This document shows, piece after piece, positions 23,311 through 31,027 of a stretch of 31,027 nucleotides of DNA; the first letter of the stretch is position 1; the number at the start of each line of letters is the position of its first letter. This DNA comes from Hungateiclostridiaceae bacterium UBA3922 (GTDB lineage: Bacteria; Bacillota; Clostridia; Acetivibrionales; DTU013). A program made the position numbers and the translations under genes. The stretch lies in assembly GCA_002386045.1 (NCBI GenBank), contig DGEQ01000021.1, positions 2,866 to 33,892 of the forward strand, given 5' to 3'. The notes below the pieces were generated by a model. The model did not search any database, had not been told where the DNA came from, and saw only the letters and a program-made list of their open reading frames with translations.

Positions 23311-24078
23311 ATGTTGTTTGACACGCATGCACATATGAATGACACGAAGTTTGCCGAAGAACTGGATGAGGTTATGGCGCGGGCAAGGGAGAACGGCGTC
23401 GGATATGTCCTGACAGCCTCCGACAGCATAGCCTCATCTGTTGAAAATATCACGCTGACCCAGAAATACGACATTTTTTATGCCGCCGTGGGCATACATC
23501 CGCACAATGCGCTCAACCAGAACAACAACATCCTGTCGCTGCTCAAGGAATTCGCCTCCTACCCGAAAGTAGTCGCCATCGGCGAAACAGGTCTCGATTA
23601 CTACTACGACAATTCACCCCGTGATGTACAGAAAATCTGGTTCGCAAAACAGATATCGCTTGCGAAGGATGTGAAGCTGCCTGTTATCGTCCACGACAGG
23701 GATGCCCATGAGGACACGCTGAACATTTTGAAAAGCGAGGGCGCAAAGGAAGTGGGCGGTGTTTTCCACTGCTTCAGCGGCAGCGTGGAGATGGCAAGAG
23801 AGGTCCTCGATCTTGGCTTCATGATCTCACTGGCCGGACCCGTCACGTTCAAAAATGCAAGGAAGCTGCTGGAAGTGGCGAAATATGTCCCTGACGACAT
23901 GCTGCTTATAGAGACGGATTCCCCCTACCTGGCTCCCGAGCCTTACAGGGGCAAGAGGAACGAGCCCGCATATGTGAGGCTCGTGGCGGAGAAAATAGCG
24001 GAAATCAGGGGGAAGTCCCCCGAATACATAGGCGAGACCACGACAGCCAATGCGAAGAGATTGTTCGGCATCCCATAA
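23311..24078 (+). CDS. tatD: TatD-family metal-dependent DNase
   Basis: The 255-residue TIM-barrel hydrolase has the family metal ligands: DTHAH (H6, H8), AIGETGLDYYYD, VIVHDRDAHED, VFHCFSGS, and IETDSPYLAPEPYRGKRNEP. TatD enzymes are 3'-5' exonucleases with roles in DNA repair. The ATG is preceded by GAGAGGT. It stands between metG and the yabE region, as yabD does in B. subtilis. Confidence 0.95.
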   Translation: MLFDTHAHMNDTKFAEELDEVMARARENGVGYVLTASDSIASSVENITLTQKYDIFYAAVGIHPHNALNQNNNILSLLKEFASYPKVVAIGETGLDYYYDNSPRDVQKIWFAKQISLAKDVKLPVIVHDRDAHEDTLNILKSEGAKEVGGVFHCFSGSVEMAREVLDLGFMISLAGPVTFKNARKLLEVAKYVPDDMLLIETDSPYLAPEPYRGKRNEPAYVRLVAEKIAEIRGKSPEYIGETTTANAKRLFGIP

Positions 24079-24099
24079 AAATCGGTCCGGTGGTGTGAT

Positions 24100-24801
24100 A
24101 TGAAGAAATTTTTCCTGGTAATGGTATGTGCCATCCTGATCGCCGTGTTTATTGCTTTCAACTACCTGTTGTGGGACAGGGAGAGCAAGCTGGCGGAGAT
24201 AAAGAACCTTGAATCCGTCAATGCAAGCTACAGCGCGAATATCAGCGTTCAAAAAAGGGAAATCAGCGCGCTTGAGGACGAAATAAAGGGCCTGAACGAT
24301 CAGATCCAGCAGTACAGGGCTCAAATCGAAAAGCTGCAGAAGGAAAAAGAAGAAGCGCTCAGCGAAAAACTCCAGGATGAAGCGGAACTCAGGGCAAAGA
24401 TCGACCTGGTAAACGCACTGAAGGAAAAAGCGGACATAGAGTTCCTGTCTAAGCCCATCGTTTCATGGGCAGAGGCGCTGAACAACGGCAGCTATGATGA
24501 AGCATATGCCATCGAGTTTGAAGGAGTGCCGCAGAAAGACAGGAACGTAAGCCTCGGCACTTATGTCGGCCAGATGGAGTCCACCGTAGAGAAAATAGAG
24601 ATCACTGAAATAAAAGTGGACAGGTTCAGGGGTTCGGCAAACGGCGAGATATACCTGGAAGTGACACTGAACGTGACTCTCAGGGAAGGTGCCGACCTGT
24701 CCGCATCGCGCTTTTCCGAAGGGAATAACGAGATGTCCGTCAAGCTGGACTATTCGAAAGATAAAAAAGGTTTCGTCATATCTTCCATGAACATCTACTG
24801 A
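24100..24801 (+). CDS. Membrane-anchored coiled-coil protein of unknown function
   Basis: The 233-residue protein has an N-terminal signal-anchor (KKFFLVMVCAILIAVFIAFNYLLW, about 2-25), a coiled coil (about 50-112, repeated ALEDEIKGLNDQIQ and EKLQKEKEEALSEKL patterns), and an extracytoplasmic C-terminal domain (about 120-233) with alternating beta strands (GEIYLEVTLNVTL, GFVISSMNIY). The layout resembles small NTF2-like or cell-envelope proteins, but no family was recognised. It starts 21 bases after tatD and probably shares its transcript. It is not present at this place in B. subtilis. Confidence 0.8.
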   Translation: MKKFFLVMVCAILIAVFIAFNYLLWDRESKLAEIKNLESVNASYSANISVQKREISALEDEIKGLNDQIQQYRAQIEKLQKEKEEALSEKLQDEAELRAKIDLVNALKEKADIEFLSKPIVSWAEALNNGSYDEAYAIEFEGVPQKDRNVSLGTYVGQMESTVEKIEITEIKVDRFRGSANGEIYLEVTLNVTLREGADLSASRFSEGNNEMSVKLDYSKDKKGFVISSMNIY

Positions 24802-24826
24802 TGACGTTCTAAGCGACATAAAAAGC

Positions 24827-24855
24827 CTCACACAATGTTATCCGGCTCATATAAT
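24827..24855 (+). promoter_or_regulatory. Promoter of the coat-like gene
   Basis: CTCACA (24827-24832), 17 bases, TATAAT (24850-24855). The -10 is also part of CATATAAT (24848-24855), so a sporulation sigma factor is an alternative reading. Confidence 0.55.
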
Positions 24856-24895
24856 GATTACTGAACGCACCCGGATCGGAGGAATCATTATATGA
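24847..24895. repeat. Perfect 13-bp inverted repeat spanning promoter and start codon
   Basis: 24847-24859 and 24883-24895 are exact reverse complements separated by 23 bases. The left arm contains the -10 box; the loop contains GGAGG; the right arm contains the ATG at 24892. In RNA read from upstream the start codon would be paired. RNA started at the local promoter would lack the left arm. Confidence 0.85.
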
Positions 24896-25461
24896 AGGAA
24901 GACAAAAAGCCGAAGGATATCCCGAAAGCCGTGCCCGGAGGCAAGATGCCGCATGTCGGCGCCAAGCAGCAAATGATGGCTGCGCCCGGGGCCAAGGAGG
25001 CTGTCGTCGGTGCTTCGCCTGCCCAGGAAACTGCCAAGGTACCTGCGGCAAAAGATATTTCCCAAATGCCGCCCGGAAAGGCCGATTCCGGCGTTTTGCC
25101 TGAAAAGGCTGCTGCGATGCCGGAAACACTGCCTGCCAAGATGACCGGCGGCAAAATGCATGCCCAGCCGGCAACGAGCCCGGCCCCGGCGGAAAACATG
25201 CCGGTCCGGCCCGGACCTTTCGGGAACATGCCTTACATGATGCAGCAGGTACCGCTGATTTGCTGTCCCTACCTCATGAACTTCCAATGCCCGATGACCT
25301 ATGCAATGCCTTTAGGGGCGGGACCGGTCCCGGATAGCTTGCTGCCGTATGCCGGGAGCTCTTCCATGCCGGCGCAGGCGGGCAGACCGGCGCCGTACGC
25401 CGGGATATATCCGCCATACGGCATGGGCGCTTTGCCGCCTGTGAGCAGCCAGTTCTACTGA
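24892..25461 (+). CDS. Pro/Met/Ala-rich coat-like protein
   Basis: The 189-residue low-complexity protein has no signal peptide. The first 100 residues are Lys/Pro/Ala-rich with recurring PGGKM, PPGK and TGGKM motifs. The second half is Pro/Met/Tyr-rich (NMPYMMQQVPLICCPYLMNF, APYAGIYPPYGMGALPP) with three cysteines. This composition resembles spore coat or exosporium proteins of Clostridia and the C-terminal parts of SafA-like proteins. The GGAGG ribosome site lies six bases before the ATG, inside the loop of the inverted repeat. Function as a coat component is inferred from composition. Confidence 0.72.
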   Translation: MKEDKKPKDIPKAVPGGKMPHVGAKQQMMAAPGAKEAVVGASPAQETAKVPAAKDISQMPPGKADSGVLPEKAAAMPETLPAKMTGGKMHAQPATSPAPAENMPVRPGPFGNMPYMMQQVPLICCPYLMNFQCPMTYAMPLGAGPVPDSLLPYAGSSSMPAQAGRPAPYAGIYPPYGMGALPPVSSQFY

Positions 25462-25488
25462 GCGGGACAGATCACTGATCGTCCTGCT
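25461..25488 (+). terminator. Hairpin directly after the coat-like gene
   Basis: AGCGGGAC pairs with GTCCTGCT (one G-U) and an inner GATC/GATC pair closes a 3-base loop. It begins at the last base of the stop codon. No T-run follows, so termination is uncertain. Confidence 0.45.
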
Positions 25489-25764
25489 TATCCATCCGGA
25501 CCGGCCTGCACCCTGCGGGACCGGCAACACAGCAGTTTCAGCGTTGTGCGGGGCCTGTGTCGGAAACGCGGGCCCGCAGCACCTTGATCAGTATCACCGT
25601 CGTATTATCGGCACATCAATGGTCCACTCCTGGTATAAACATCCTGAAGTATGTATATAATCCTGATTGCAGGAACATTATGGCAATAAGTTTGACAAAC
25701 GAAACGGATTGGAATAAAATAGCTTGCAGTCCTTTAGCAATACATAAACAGGAGGTTTATCTGG
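25462..25764. other. Intergenic region before yabE
   Basis: The 303 bases contain the hairpin at 25461-25488, an isolated TATAAT (25656-25661) without a -35 box, and the yabE promoter. No coding sequence was recognised. The transcribed leader is too short to hold a cyclic-di-AMP riboswitch. Confidence 0.5.
25692..25720 (+). promoter_or_regulatory. Consensus sigma-A promoter of yabE
   Basis: TTGACA (25692-25697), exactly 17 bases, TAAAAT (25715-25720). The start codon is about 45 bases downstream. Confidence 0.9.
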
Positions 25765-26832
25765 TTGTTTGCAGTTAAAAGAAGTTTGAAAAGGTTTTTT
25801 GCGCTGAAAAGGCACCTGCTGCTGCTCGCAGTCGTCGCGGCAGTGTCATCCGGCGCGGGATTCGGCGTTTTCTCCTGGCTCGAGAAGGACGTGGCGATAA
25901 ATGACAACGGCAGCGTTATTACCGTCAGGACGATGAAAGATACTTTCGGAGAAGTAATGGAGGAACTCGGCATCGAAGTATCGGAGCACGATTATGTCAG
26001 CGTTTCGCCTGACACGAAGCTCAGGACGGATCAAACCAATGAACTGTACATAAAAAGGGCGGTGCCCGTATATATCACGGCTGACAACATGCGGACCGAG
26101 GTCATGACATACCGGGACACTGTTGAGGAGATGTTCAGGGACAGTCCCGTAAAGCCGGGCAGATATGACGAACTCATAGGAGCGTCGATGGAAGACAGGA
26201 TAACCGACGGGATGGAACTGAGGATAGTACGGGTTAAGGAAAGCTATGTGAGCGAGACGGAAGAAATACCTTACACCATACACAGAAGGGCGAACAAAAA
26301 GATGGACGAGGGGACCGAGAGGATATACCGGGAAGGCAGGGAAGGCGTGCTCCGCAAGTTGTACAGGGTGTCCTACGAGGACGGAGTGGAGGTTGCCAGG
26401 CAGCTCGTGAGCGAGACCATACTGCAGAACCCGGTGAACATGATTATCGAATATGGTACGGTGCCTAACTTCAGGAATTCAAGAGGAGAAGTCGTACGGT
26501 ACAGCAAGGTCCTGGATGTGAGAGCAACGGCCTATACCGCCTCGCTCAAGGACACGGGGAAGGCGCCGGGCCATCCGCTGTTCGGGATAACGGCCACGGG
26601 GATGAAAGCCAGGAAGGGCGTTATAGCCGTAGACCCCAAGGTAATACCTCTGTATACCAAGCTGTACGTGGAAATACTGGACCCGGACACGCCGGATTAC
26701 GGGTTCTGCATCGCCGGAGATGTGGGAGGCGCGATCAAGGGCAACAAGATCGACCTCTACTATGACTCCCAGGAGTACGTGGACCGCTTTGGCGTCAAGA
26801 AGGCCAGGGTTTACATACTGCATGATCAATAA
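25765..26832 (+). CDS. yabE: YabE-like cell wall protein with DUF348, G5 and 3D domains
   Basis: The 355-residue protein starts at TTG 25765, eight bases after AGGAGGT. It has an N-terminal membrane segment (about 17-37), two DUF348 ubiquitin-like repeats (about 50-155), a G5 domain (about 155-235), and a C-terminal 3D domain (about 250-352) with the three aspartates D290, D319 and D330 (IAVDP, AGDVGGAI, KIDLYY). It resembles Rpf/Sps resuscitation-type muralytic enzymes that cut peptidoglycan outside the membrane. In B. subtilis it precedes rnmV and rsmA; here rnmV is missing. Confidence 0.94.
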   Translation: MFAVKRSLKRFFALKRHLLLLAVVAAVSSGAGFGVFSWLEKDVAINDNGSVITVRTMKDTFGEVMEELGIEVSEHDYVSVSPDTKLRTDQTNELYIKRAVPVYITADNMRTEVMTYRDTVEEMFRDSPVKPGRYDELIGASMEDRITDGMELRIVRVKESYVSETEEIPYTIHRRANKKMDEGTERIYREGREGVLRKLYRVSYEDGVEVARQLVSETILQNPVNMIIEYGTVPNFRNSRGEVVRYSKVLDVRATAYTASLKDTGKAPGHPLFGITATGMKARKGVIAVDPKVIPLYTKLYVEILDPDTPDYGFCIAGDVGGAIKGNKIDLYYDSQEYVDRFGVKKARVYILHDQ

Positions 26833-26845
26833 GCAGGGGAAAGAT

Positions 26846-27715
26846 ATGGAACCGGATGTCAGAAGCATTCTAAGGAAACTCAACATACGTCCGTCCAGGT
26901 CGCTGGGCCAGAATTTCCTCAGGGACGGATGGGTGCTGCAAAGGATCGCGGAGGCCGCAGAACTTGCGCAGGATGATATCGTACTCGAGATCGGGCCCGG
27001 CATCGGGAACCTGACGTCGTACCTGGCTGAAGATGCGGGTTTCGTTGTAGCCGTGGAGATCGACAAACGGCTGGTACAGGTGCTTCACGACCTGCTTGCC
27101 GGGTACCGGAACGTACATGTGATAAATGCCGATATACTCAGGCTGGACCTGAAAAAAGAACTTGCACCGTTCATGGCCTCTTCCGACGGCACGCCGCGTT
27201 CGCTGAAGGTCGTGGCGAACCTGCCGTATTACATAACTACCCCCGTCATAATGAAACTGCTGGAGAGCGACATTGCTGCCGAGTGCATGGTCGTGATGGT
27301 GCAGAAGGAAGTGGCGGCCAGGATGATGGCAAAGCCGGGAGGCAAGGACTATGGGGCACTCTCGGTATCTGTAGCGTATTACTCGAAGCCCACGGTCATA
27401 ATGGATGTGCCGCCGGACTGCTTCACGCCCCAGCCAGGCGTCGATTCGGCGGTCGTCAGGCTGGATCTGCACAAAACGCCGCCGGTAGAGCTAAAGGACA
27501 GGGATCTTTTCTTCAAAGTGGTAAAGGCGGCGTTCGGGCAGAGACGGAAGACACTGCTGAACGCTTTGAGCAATGCGGGATATATCGGCGCCGGCAAGGA
27601 CCAGGTCCGTATGCTGCTGCAGAAAGTCGGCATCGACGAAATGCGGCGGGGGGAGACGCTTTCGATCTACCAGTTTGCCCAACTGTCAAACGAACTGTAC
27701 GATATGTTGAATTGA
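26846..27715 (+). CDS. rsmA: 16S rRNA dimethyladenosine transferase
   Basis: RsmA (KsgA) dimethylates A1518 and A1519 in 16S rRNA. The 289-residue protein starts at ATG 26846, 5 bases after AGGGGA. The SAM motif LEIGPGIGNLT and the catalytic NLPYYITTPVIMKLLE are intact, and RSLGQNFLRD marks the N-terminus. It lies 13 bases after yabE, probably in the same transcript. Confidence 0.97.
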   Translation: MEPDVRSILRKLNIRPSRSLGQNFLRDGWVLQRIAEAAELAQDDIVLEIGPGIGNLTSYLAEDAGFVVAVEIDKRLVQVLHDLLAGYRNVHVINADILRLDLKKELAPFMASSDGTPRSLKVVANLPYYITTPVIMKLLESDIAAECMVVMVQKEVAARMMAKPGGKDYGALSVSVAYYSKPTVIMDVPPDCFTPQPGVDSAVVRLDLHKTPPVELKDRDLFFKVVKAAFGQRRKTLLNALSNAGYIGAGKDQVRMLLQKVGIDEMRRGETLSIYQFAQLSNELYDMLN

Positions 27716-27730
27716 GCAGGTGCCATAATA

Positions 27731-27762
27731 AAAAGCCCGGCTTGGTATCAAGCCGGGCTTTT
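27731..27762. terminator. Bidirectional terminator between rsmA and pckG
   Basis: A perfect 13-bp stem (27731-27743 with 27750-27762) around six bases, flanked by AAAA and TTTT. It serves both convergent genes. Confidence 0.95.
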
Positions 27763-27770
27763 GCCTTATC

Positions 27771-29564
27771 TTAGCCTTTAAGCCTCTTTTCAAGTGCCTC
27801 AAGCTGCGCGTAGAGTTCCTTCGGCATCTTAGGGCCGTATGATGCGTAATGCTCCCTGATGGATTCGACTTCCCTGAGCCACTCGTCCCTGTTGACTGTC
27901 AGCAGTTCCTTCATGTCCTCCTCGGAGATGTCGAGGCCGGTGGTGTCGATCGCGTCAGGCGTAGGCATGTAACCGATGGGTGTTTCGACTGCCTTTCCTT
28001 CGCCGGAGACCCTCTCGACTATCCACTTGAGGACGCGGCTGTTCTCGCCGAAACCGGGCCACAGGAAGTTGCCGTCCTTGTCCTTGCGGAACCAGTTGAC
28101 GTAGAAGATCTTCGGGAGTTTGTCGGGCGCCGTCTTCTTGCCCATGTCGAGCCAGTGCTGCAGGTAATCGCATACATGGTAGCCGATGAAGGGCAGCATC
28201 GCGAACGGGTCGCGGCGCACTTTCCCGATATCCTTGGATATGGTTGCGGCGGTTATTTCCGAACCCATTATAGAACCCATGAATACGCCGTGGTTCCAGT
28301 CGAAACTTTCATGCACCAGCGGAACTGTGCTCGGACGGCGTCCGCCGACGAGTATCGCTGAAATCGGCACACCGTTGGGATCCTCCCACTCGGGTGCGAT
28401 AACCGGGCACTGCCTTGCGGGCGCTGTGAACCTGGCATTGGGATGGGCAGCCTTATCTCCGGAAGCGGGCGTCCAGTCGTTCCCTCTCCAGTCGATCAGG
28501 TGAGCCGGAGGTTCAGTTCCGATCCCCTCCCACCATACGTCGCCGTCGTCGGTCAGCGCGACATTCGTGAATATGGTATTCTTTTCGCAGCTGAGCATAG
28601 CGTTCGGGTTCGACTCCATGGATGTACCGGGAGCGACTCCGAAGAACCCGGCTTCAGGATTTATCGCGTAGAGCCTTCCGTCTTCCCCGAATCTCATCCA
28701 GGCGATATCATCGCCGATGGTCTCGACTTTCCAGCCGGGGATCGTCGGGATAAGCATCGCCAGGTTGGTCTTTCCGCACGCGCTCGGGAATGCGCCGGTG
28801 ACATAGAATACTCTTCCCCTGGGGTCAGTGATCTTGAGGATGAGCATGTGTTCAGCCATCCAGCCTTCATCGCGTGCCTGCACGGAAGCGATACGGAGCG
28901 CGAAGCACTTCTTTCCGAGAAGGGCGTTTCCGCCGTAGCCTGAACCATAGGACCAGATCGTCCTCTCCTCGGGGAAGTGGCTGATGTACTTTTTCTCCAT
29001 CGGAGCGCAGGGCCACGTGGAATCCTTCTGGCCTTCAGCCAGCGGAGCGCCCACCGAATGCAGGCAGGGCACGAATTCTCCGTCGTCGCCGAGTGCTTCG
29101 AGGACTTCCTTGCCCATTCTCGTCATGATCCTCATGTTTACTACGACGTACGGGCTGTCCGTCAGCTCGACGCCTATCTTTGAGATCGGCGAACCTATGG
29201 GGCCCATCGAGAAGGGGATGACATACATGGTCCTGCCCTTCATGCAACCGGTATAGAGTTCTTTCATCGTCTTCTTCAGTTCGACGGGATCGACCCAGTT
29301 GTTGGTCGGACCGGCGTCTTCCTGGGTCCTGGATGAAATGAAGGTTCTATCCTCAACACGCGCCACATCGGACGGATGGCTGCGGAAAAGATAGCAGCCG
29401 GGCCTCTTTTCCGGATTAAGCGGGATAGCCATCCCTGCATCCACCATCTCCTGCAGCAGGCGTTTGTTTTCTTCCTCGGAACCGTCGCACCAGTAAATCC
29501 TGTCAGGCTGACACATATCAGCCATTTCTTTCACCCAATCAAGCAGTTTCCTGTTCTTCGTCAT
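27771..29564 (-). CDS. pckG: Phosphoenolpyruvate carboxykinase (GTP)
   Basis: The 597-residue enzyme interconverts oxaloacetate and PEP with GTP/GDP. FPSACGKTN (259-267) is the kinase P-loop with reactive Cys263. RPGCYLFRS and EDRTFI form the substrate region, and FGENSRVLKW lies near the C-terminus. The length and text are those of the GTP family rather than the ATP family found in Bacillus. ATG 29564 follows GGAGAG by six bases. In anaerobes the enzyme may run toward oxaloacetate. It is a single-gene unit. Confidence 0.97.
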   Translation of the reverse strand: MTKNRKLLDWVKEMADMCQPDRIYWCDGSEEENKRLLQEMVDAGMAIPLNPEKRPGCYLFRSHPSDVARVEDRTFISSRTQEDAGPTNNWVDPVELKKTMKELYTGCMKGRTMYVIPFSMGPIGSPISKIGVELTDSPYVVVNMRIMTRMGKEVLEALGDDGEFVPCLHSVGAPLAEGQKDSTWPCAPMEKKYISHFPEERTIWSYGSGYGGNALLGKKCFALRIASVQARDEGWMAEHMLILKITDPRGRVFYVTGAFPSACGKTNLAMLIPTIPGWKVETIGDDIAWMRFGEDGRLYAINPEAGFFGVAPGTSMESNPNAMLSCEKNTIFTNVALTDDGDVWWEGIGTEPPAHLIDWRGNDWTPASGDKAAHPNARFTAPARQCPVIAPEWEDPNGVPISAILVGGRRPSTVPLVHESFDWNHGVFMGSIMGSEITAATISKDIGKVRRDPFAMLPFIGYHVCDYLQHWLDMGKKTAPDKLPKIFYVNWFRKDKDGNFLWPGFGENSRVLKWIVERVSGEGKAVETPIGYMPTPDAIDTTGLDISEEDMKELLTVNRDEWLREVESIREHYASYGPKMPKELYAQLEALEKRLKG

Positions 29565-30071
29565 GGTAACTCTCCTTTCGTCGTTACGTGATATTTATTA
29601 TTTCCCTGACGGACACGTTGCTAACAGGGTTGTTGTGAGCAAAAAACGCACGCAGACTTGGTTAATTTTTTCACTAATCATCCACAACATATTAACACAT
29701 TATTATGAAACTTTCAATATTAAAACATTCAAAAAAGAAAACATGGCCGATATGGTGCCGACGGCATGGACAGGCTGCAAAAACTGCCTGAAACAACAAG
29801 GATGGTAAGCTGCGGCATCCGGTGCCCGCGATGTGCCGGCCAGAAGCGTCCTTATCAGGATTTTGCAACTTTGCGGATCGCATCCTGCATTTTCGGGACC
29901 TTACCGGGCATTCCGGGAAATGTGCCGGCCGCGGACAGCCGGGCAGCAAAAGAAACGGACAGTCCTCGACGGCCCGTGTGATTTTTCAGGATGATGACAC
30001 ATATATATAGCTTATGAAGCGATGGTCCGTCATTATGAATGATCAGCAGCCGGATCACGGGGAGGGATCGT
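29565..30071. other. Divergent intergenic region between pckG and the repeat-tailed gene
   Basis: 507 bases. The left part holds the pckG leader and promoter. From about 29740 to 30013 the sequence is GC-rich and gene-like in composition, but only short frames exist. One from ATG 29742 gives 21 residues with CKNC; another from ATG 29766 gives 71 residues with CGIRCPRC. Neither has a ribosome site. No clear promoter for the gene at 30072 was seen. Confidence 0.5.
29689..29717 (-). promoter_or_regulatory. Promoter of pckG
   Basis: On the minus strand TTGAAA (29712-29717), 17 bases, TAATAT (29689-29694) with a TGT extended -10. The leader is about 120 bases. Confidence 0.75.
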
Positions 30072-31027
30072 ATGGGAACTGCTTTTGGAGACAGGTTCCG
30101 GAGGAACTTCCTGATATTCGTGAACGAGGACAGCGGTTTCGAAGAAGGAGGAAGACCTTCCGGCCATGTCATGATGGAGGTACGGGACGGAAAGGGAAAA
30201 CTTGAAACGGTGATACATAACCTGAGGAACGGGAAGGGAAGGTACAGGTATGCGCTGTACCTGGTAAGACAGTCTGACGGCGGAACGGATTACGTGAGGA
30301 TGGGAGAGATCACGCACACGGCCGGCCGTGCCGAACTGAGGTGCAGGTTCGAACCGCGGGGTGCCGGCGATACGCCCCGTCCTGTCGATCAATACGATGT
30401 CGCCGCGGTGGTGGTCGAGTACGGGGACGGGGACGGTCCTCAGGGCAGCATAATCTGCCCGCTGGCGGCATACAGGAATAAGACGGCAGGGTGGAGAAAC
30501 GGACTCAGGGAAGCGCTTCTGCGCGAGCGGGGCAATGTCTCCGGGACCCAAACACAGCCCCGGACTGTGAAGGAAGCGAAACCGGAAACGGGACCGGCAC
30601 CCGGACGGAAAGAGGAGCCCGGACCGGAACAGGAGCAGGGACGGGAAACGGGACCCGGAATGGAACAGGAGCAGGGACGGGAAACGGGACCCGGAATGGA
30701 ACAGGAAATGGAAACTGAAACGGGACCGGGGGGCGGACATGTCCATGCACCGGGACCGGACCAGGGACTGGCATCGGACGGGGAAGCAGAACGTGAACCG
30801 GAAGAGGGACCCGGGCCAGGAGAGGAAGCGGACCTGGAAGAGGGACCCGGGCCGGGAGAGGAAGCCGGATGGGAACCGGAAGGAGAAAAGGGACCGGGGC
30901 AGGAGCAGGAATACCAGCATGAACTTGGAGGCGGACGTGAACACGCCAGGGAACCCGGACAAGAAACGGAACGGGATCCGGGACCGGGGCCGGCAGCAGA
31001 AAGCGACCCGGCACCAGGACCAGCGAC
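30072..31027 (+). CDS. Protein with folded N-terminal region and long Gly/Glu/Pro repeat tail (3' truncated)
   Basis: An open frame from ATG 30072 (GGAGG six bases ahead) runs to the window edge without a stop, giving 318 residues of an incomplete protein. Residues 1-155 look folded and beta-rich: FLIFVNEDSGFEEGGRPSGH, YRYALYLVRQ, YDVAAVVVEYGDGDG, ICPLAAYRNKTAGWRNGLREAL. From about 165 on the sequence is a Gly/Glu/Pro/Gln tail without hydrophobic core, with repeats such as EQEQGRETGPGM and EEGPGPGEEA. I believe similar N-terminal regions occur in other Clostridia without known function, but I cannot name the family. No signal peptide is visible. A surface or spore-layer role is possible only by analogy with other low-complexity proteins. 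Confidence 0.78.
   Translation, partial: MGTAFGDRFRRNFLIFVNEDSGFEEGGRPSGHVMMEVRDGKGKLETVIHNLRNGKGRYRYALYLVRQSDGGTDYVRMGEITHTAGRAELRCRFEPRGAGDTPRPVDQYDVAAVVVEYGDGDGPQGSIICPLAAYRNKTAGWRNGLREALLRERGNVSGTQTQPRTVKEAKPETGPAPGRKEEPGPEQEQGRETGPGMEQEQGRETGPGMEQEMETETGPGGGHVHAPGPDQGLASDGEAEREPEEGPGPGEEADLEEGPGPGEEAGWEPEGEKGPGQEQEYQHELGGGREHAREPGQETERDPGPGPAAESDPAPGPA
30626..30706 (+). repeat. 36-bp tandem repeat, 2.25 perfect copies
   Basis: 30626-30661 and 30662-30697 are identical 36-base units, and the first nine bases recur at 30698-30706. Each encodes 12 residues (EQEQGRETGPGM in frame). A second, imperfect 36-base repeat occupies 30801-30872 (EEGPGPGEEADL, then EEGPGPGEEAGW). Confidence 0.92.

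Noticed and set aside
25721..25764. Cyclic-di-AMP (ydaO) riboswitch upstream of the 3D-domain gene
   Set aside because: Such riboswitches often precede wall hydrolase genes, but only about 40 bases lie between the consensus promoter and the start codon.
30505..31014. Minus-strand frame rich in Pro, Val and Arg at the right end
   Set aside because: It is the complement of the repetitive tail; the plus-strand frame has the ribosome site and a plausible folded N-terminal region.

Overview
The window looks like chromosome of an endospore-forming anaerobe of the Clostridia. Evidence for this is an 8-Cys 2[4Fe-4S] ferredoxin, spmA/spmB, AbrB with a CxxC pair, RicT, DarA, GTP-dependent PEP carboxykinase, strong GGAGG ribosome sites, frequent GTG/TTG starts and heavy AGG and ATA codon use. 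No rRNA, tRNA, CRISPR array, insertion sequence or phage gene was seen.

Layout. (1) 1-470: end of an oligopeptide-binding lipoprotein gene, closed by a terminator. (2) 539-1323, minus: a LexA-family repressor without the residues needed for self-cleavage, with its promoter and palindromic candidate operators. (3) 1499-6523: a cyanophycin locus, iadA - small membrane protein - cphB - cphA. CphA makes the Asp/Arg storage polymer, CphB cuts it to beta-Asp-Arg, and IadA splits the dipeptide, so the locus encodes a full storage and recovery cycle. (4) 6667-7146, minus: a double zinc-ribbon protein. (5) 7461-10677: unknown gene, birA, a very charged disordered protein, and coaX.

(6) 10652-17793 follows the classic Firmicutes order yaaO-tmk-darA-yaaR-holB-ricT-(ferredoxin)-yabB-rsmI, continuing as abrB, metG, tatD, yabE and rsmA (ksgA). 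Compared with Bacillus subtilis, yabA, yazA and rnmV are absent. A ferredoxin sits after ricT, and a sporulation block (spmA, spmB and a YtpB-like terpene-synthase homologue without its Asp-rich motifs) lies between abrB and metG. (7) 24100-25461: a membrane-anchored coiled-coil protein and a Pro/Met-rich, coat-like protein whose -10 element and start codon lie in the two arms of a perfect 13-bp inverted repeat. (8) 27771-29564, minus: pckG. (9) 30072 to the end: an incomplete gene with a folded N-terminal region and a long Gly/Glu/Pro-rich tail built partly from 36-bp repeats.

The items most worth a second look are the LexA-like protein with its palindromes, the YtpB-like protein beside spmAB, the inverted repeat at 24847-24895, and the cyanophycin operon with its unknown membrane protein. 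All assignments come from reading the sequence and from remembered family motifs; no database search was run.
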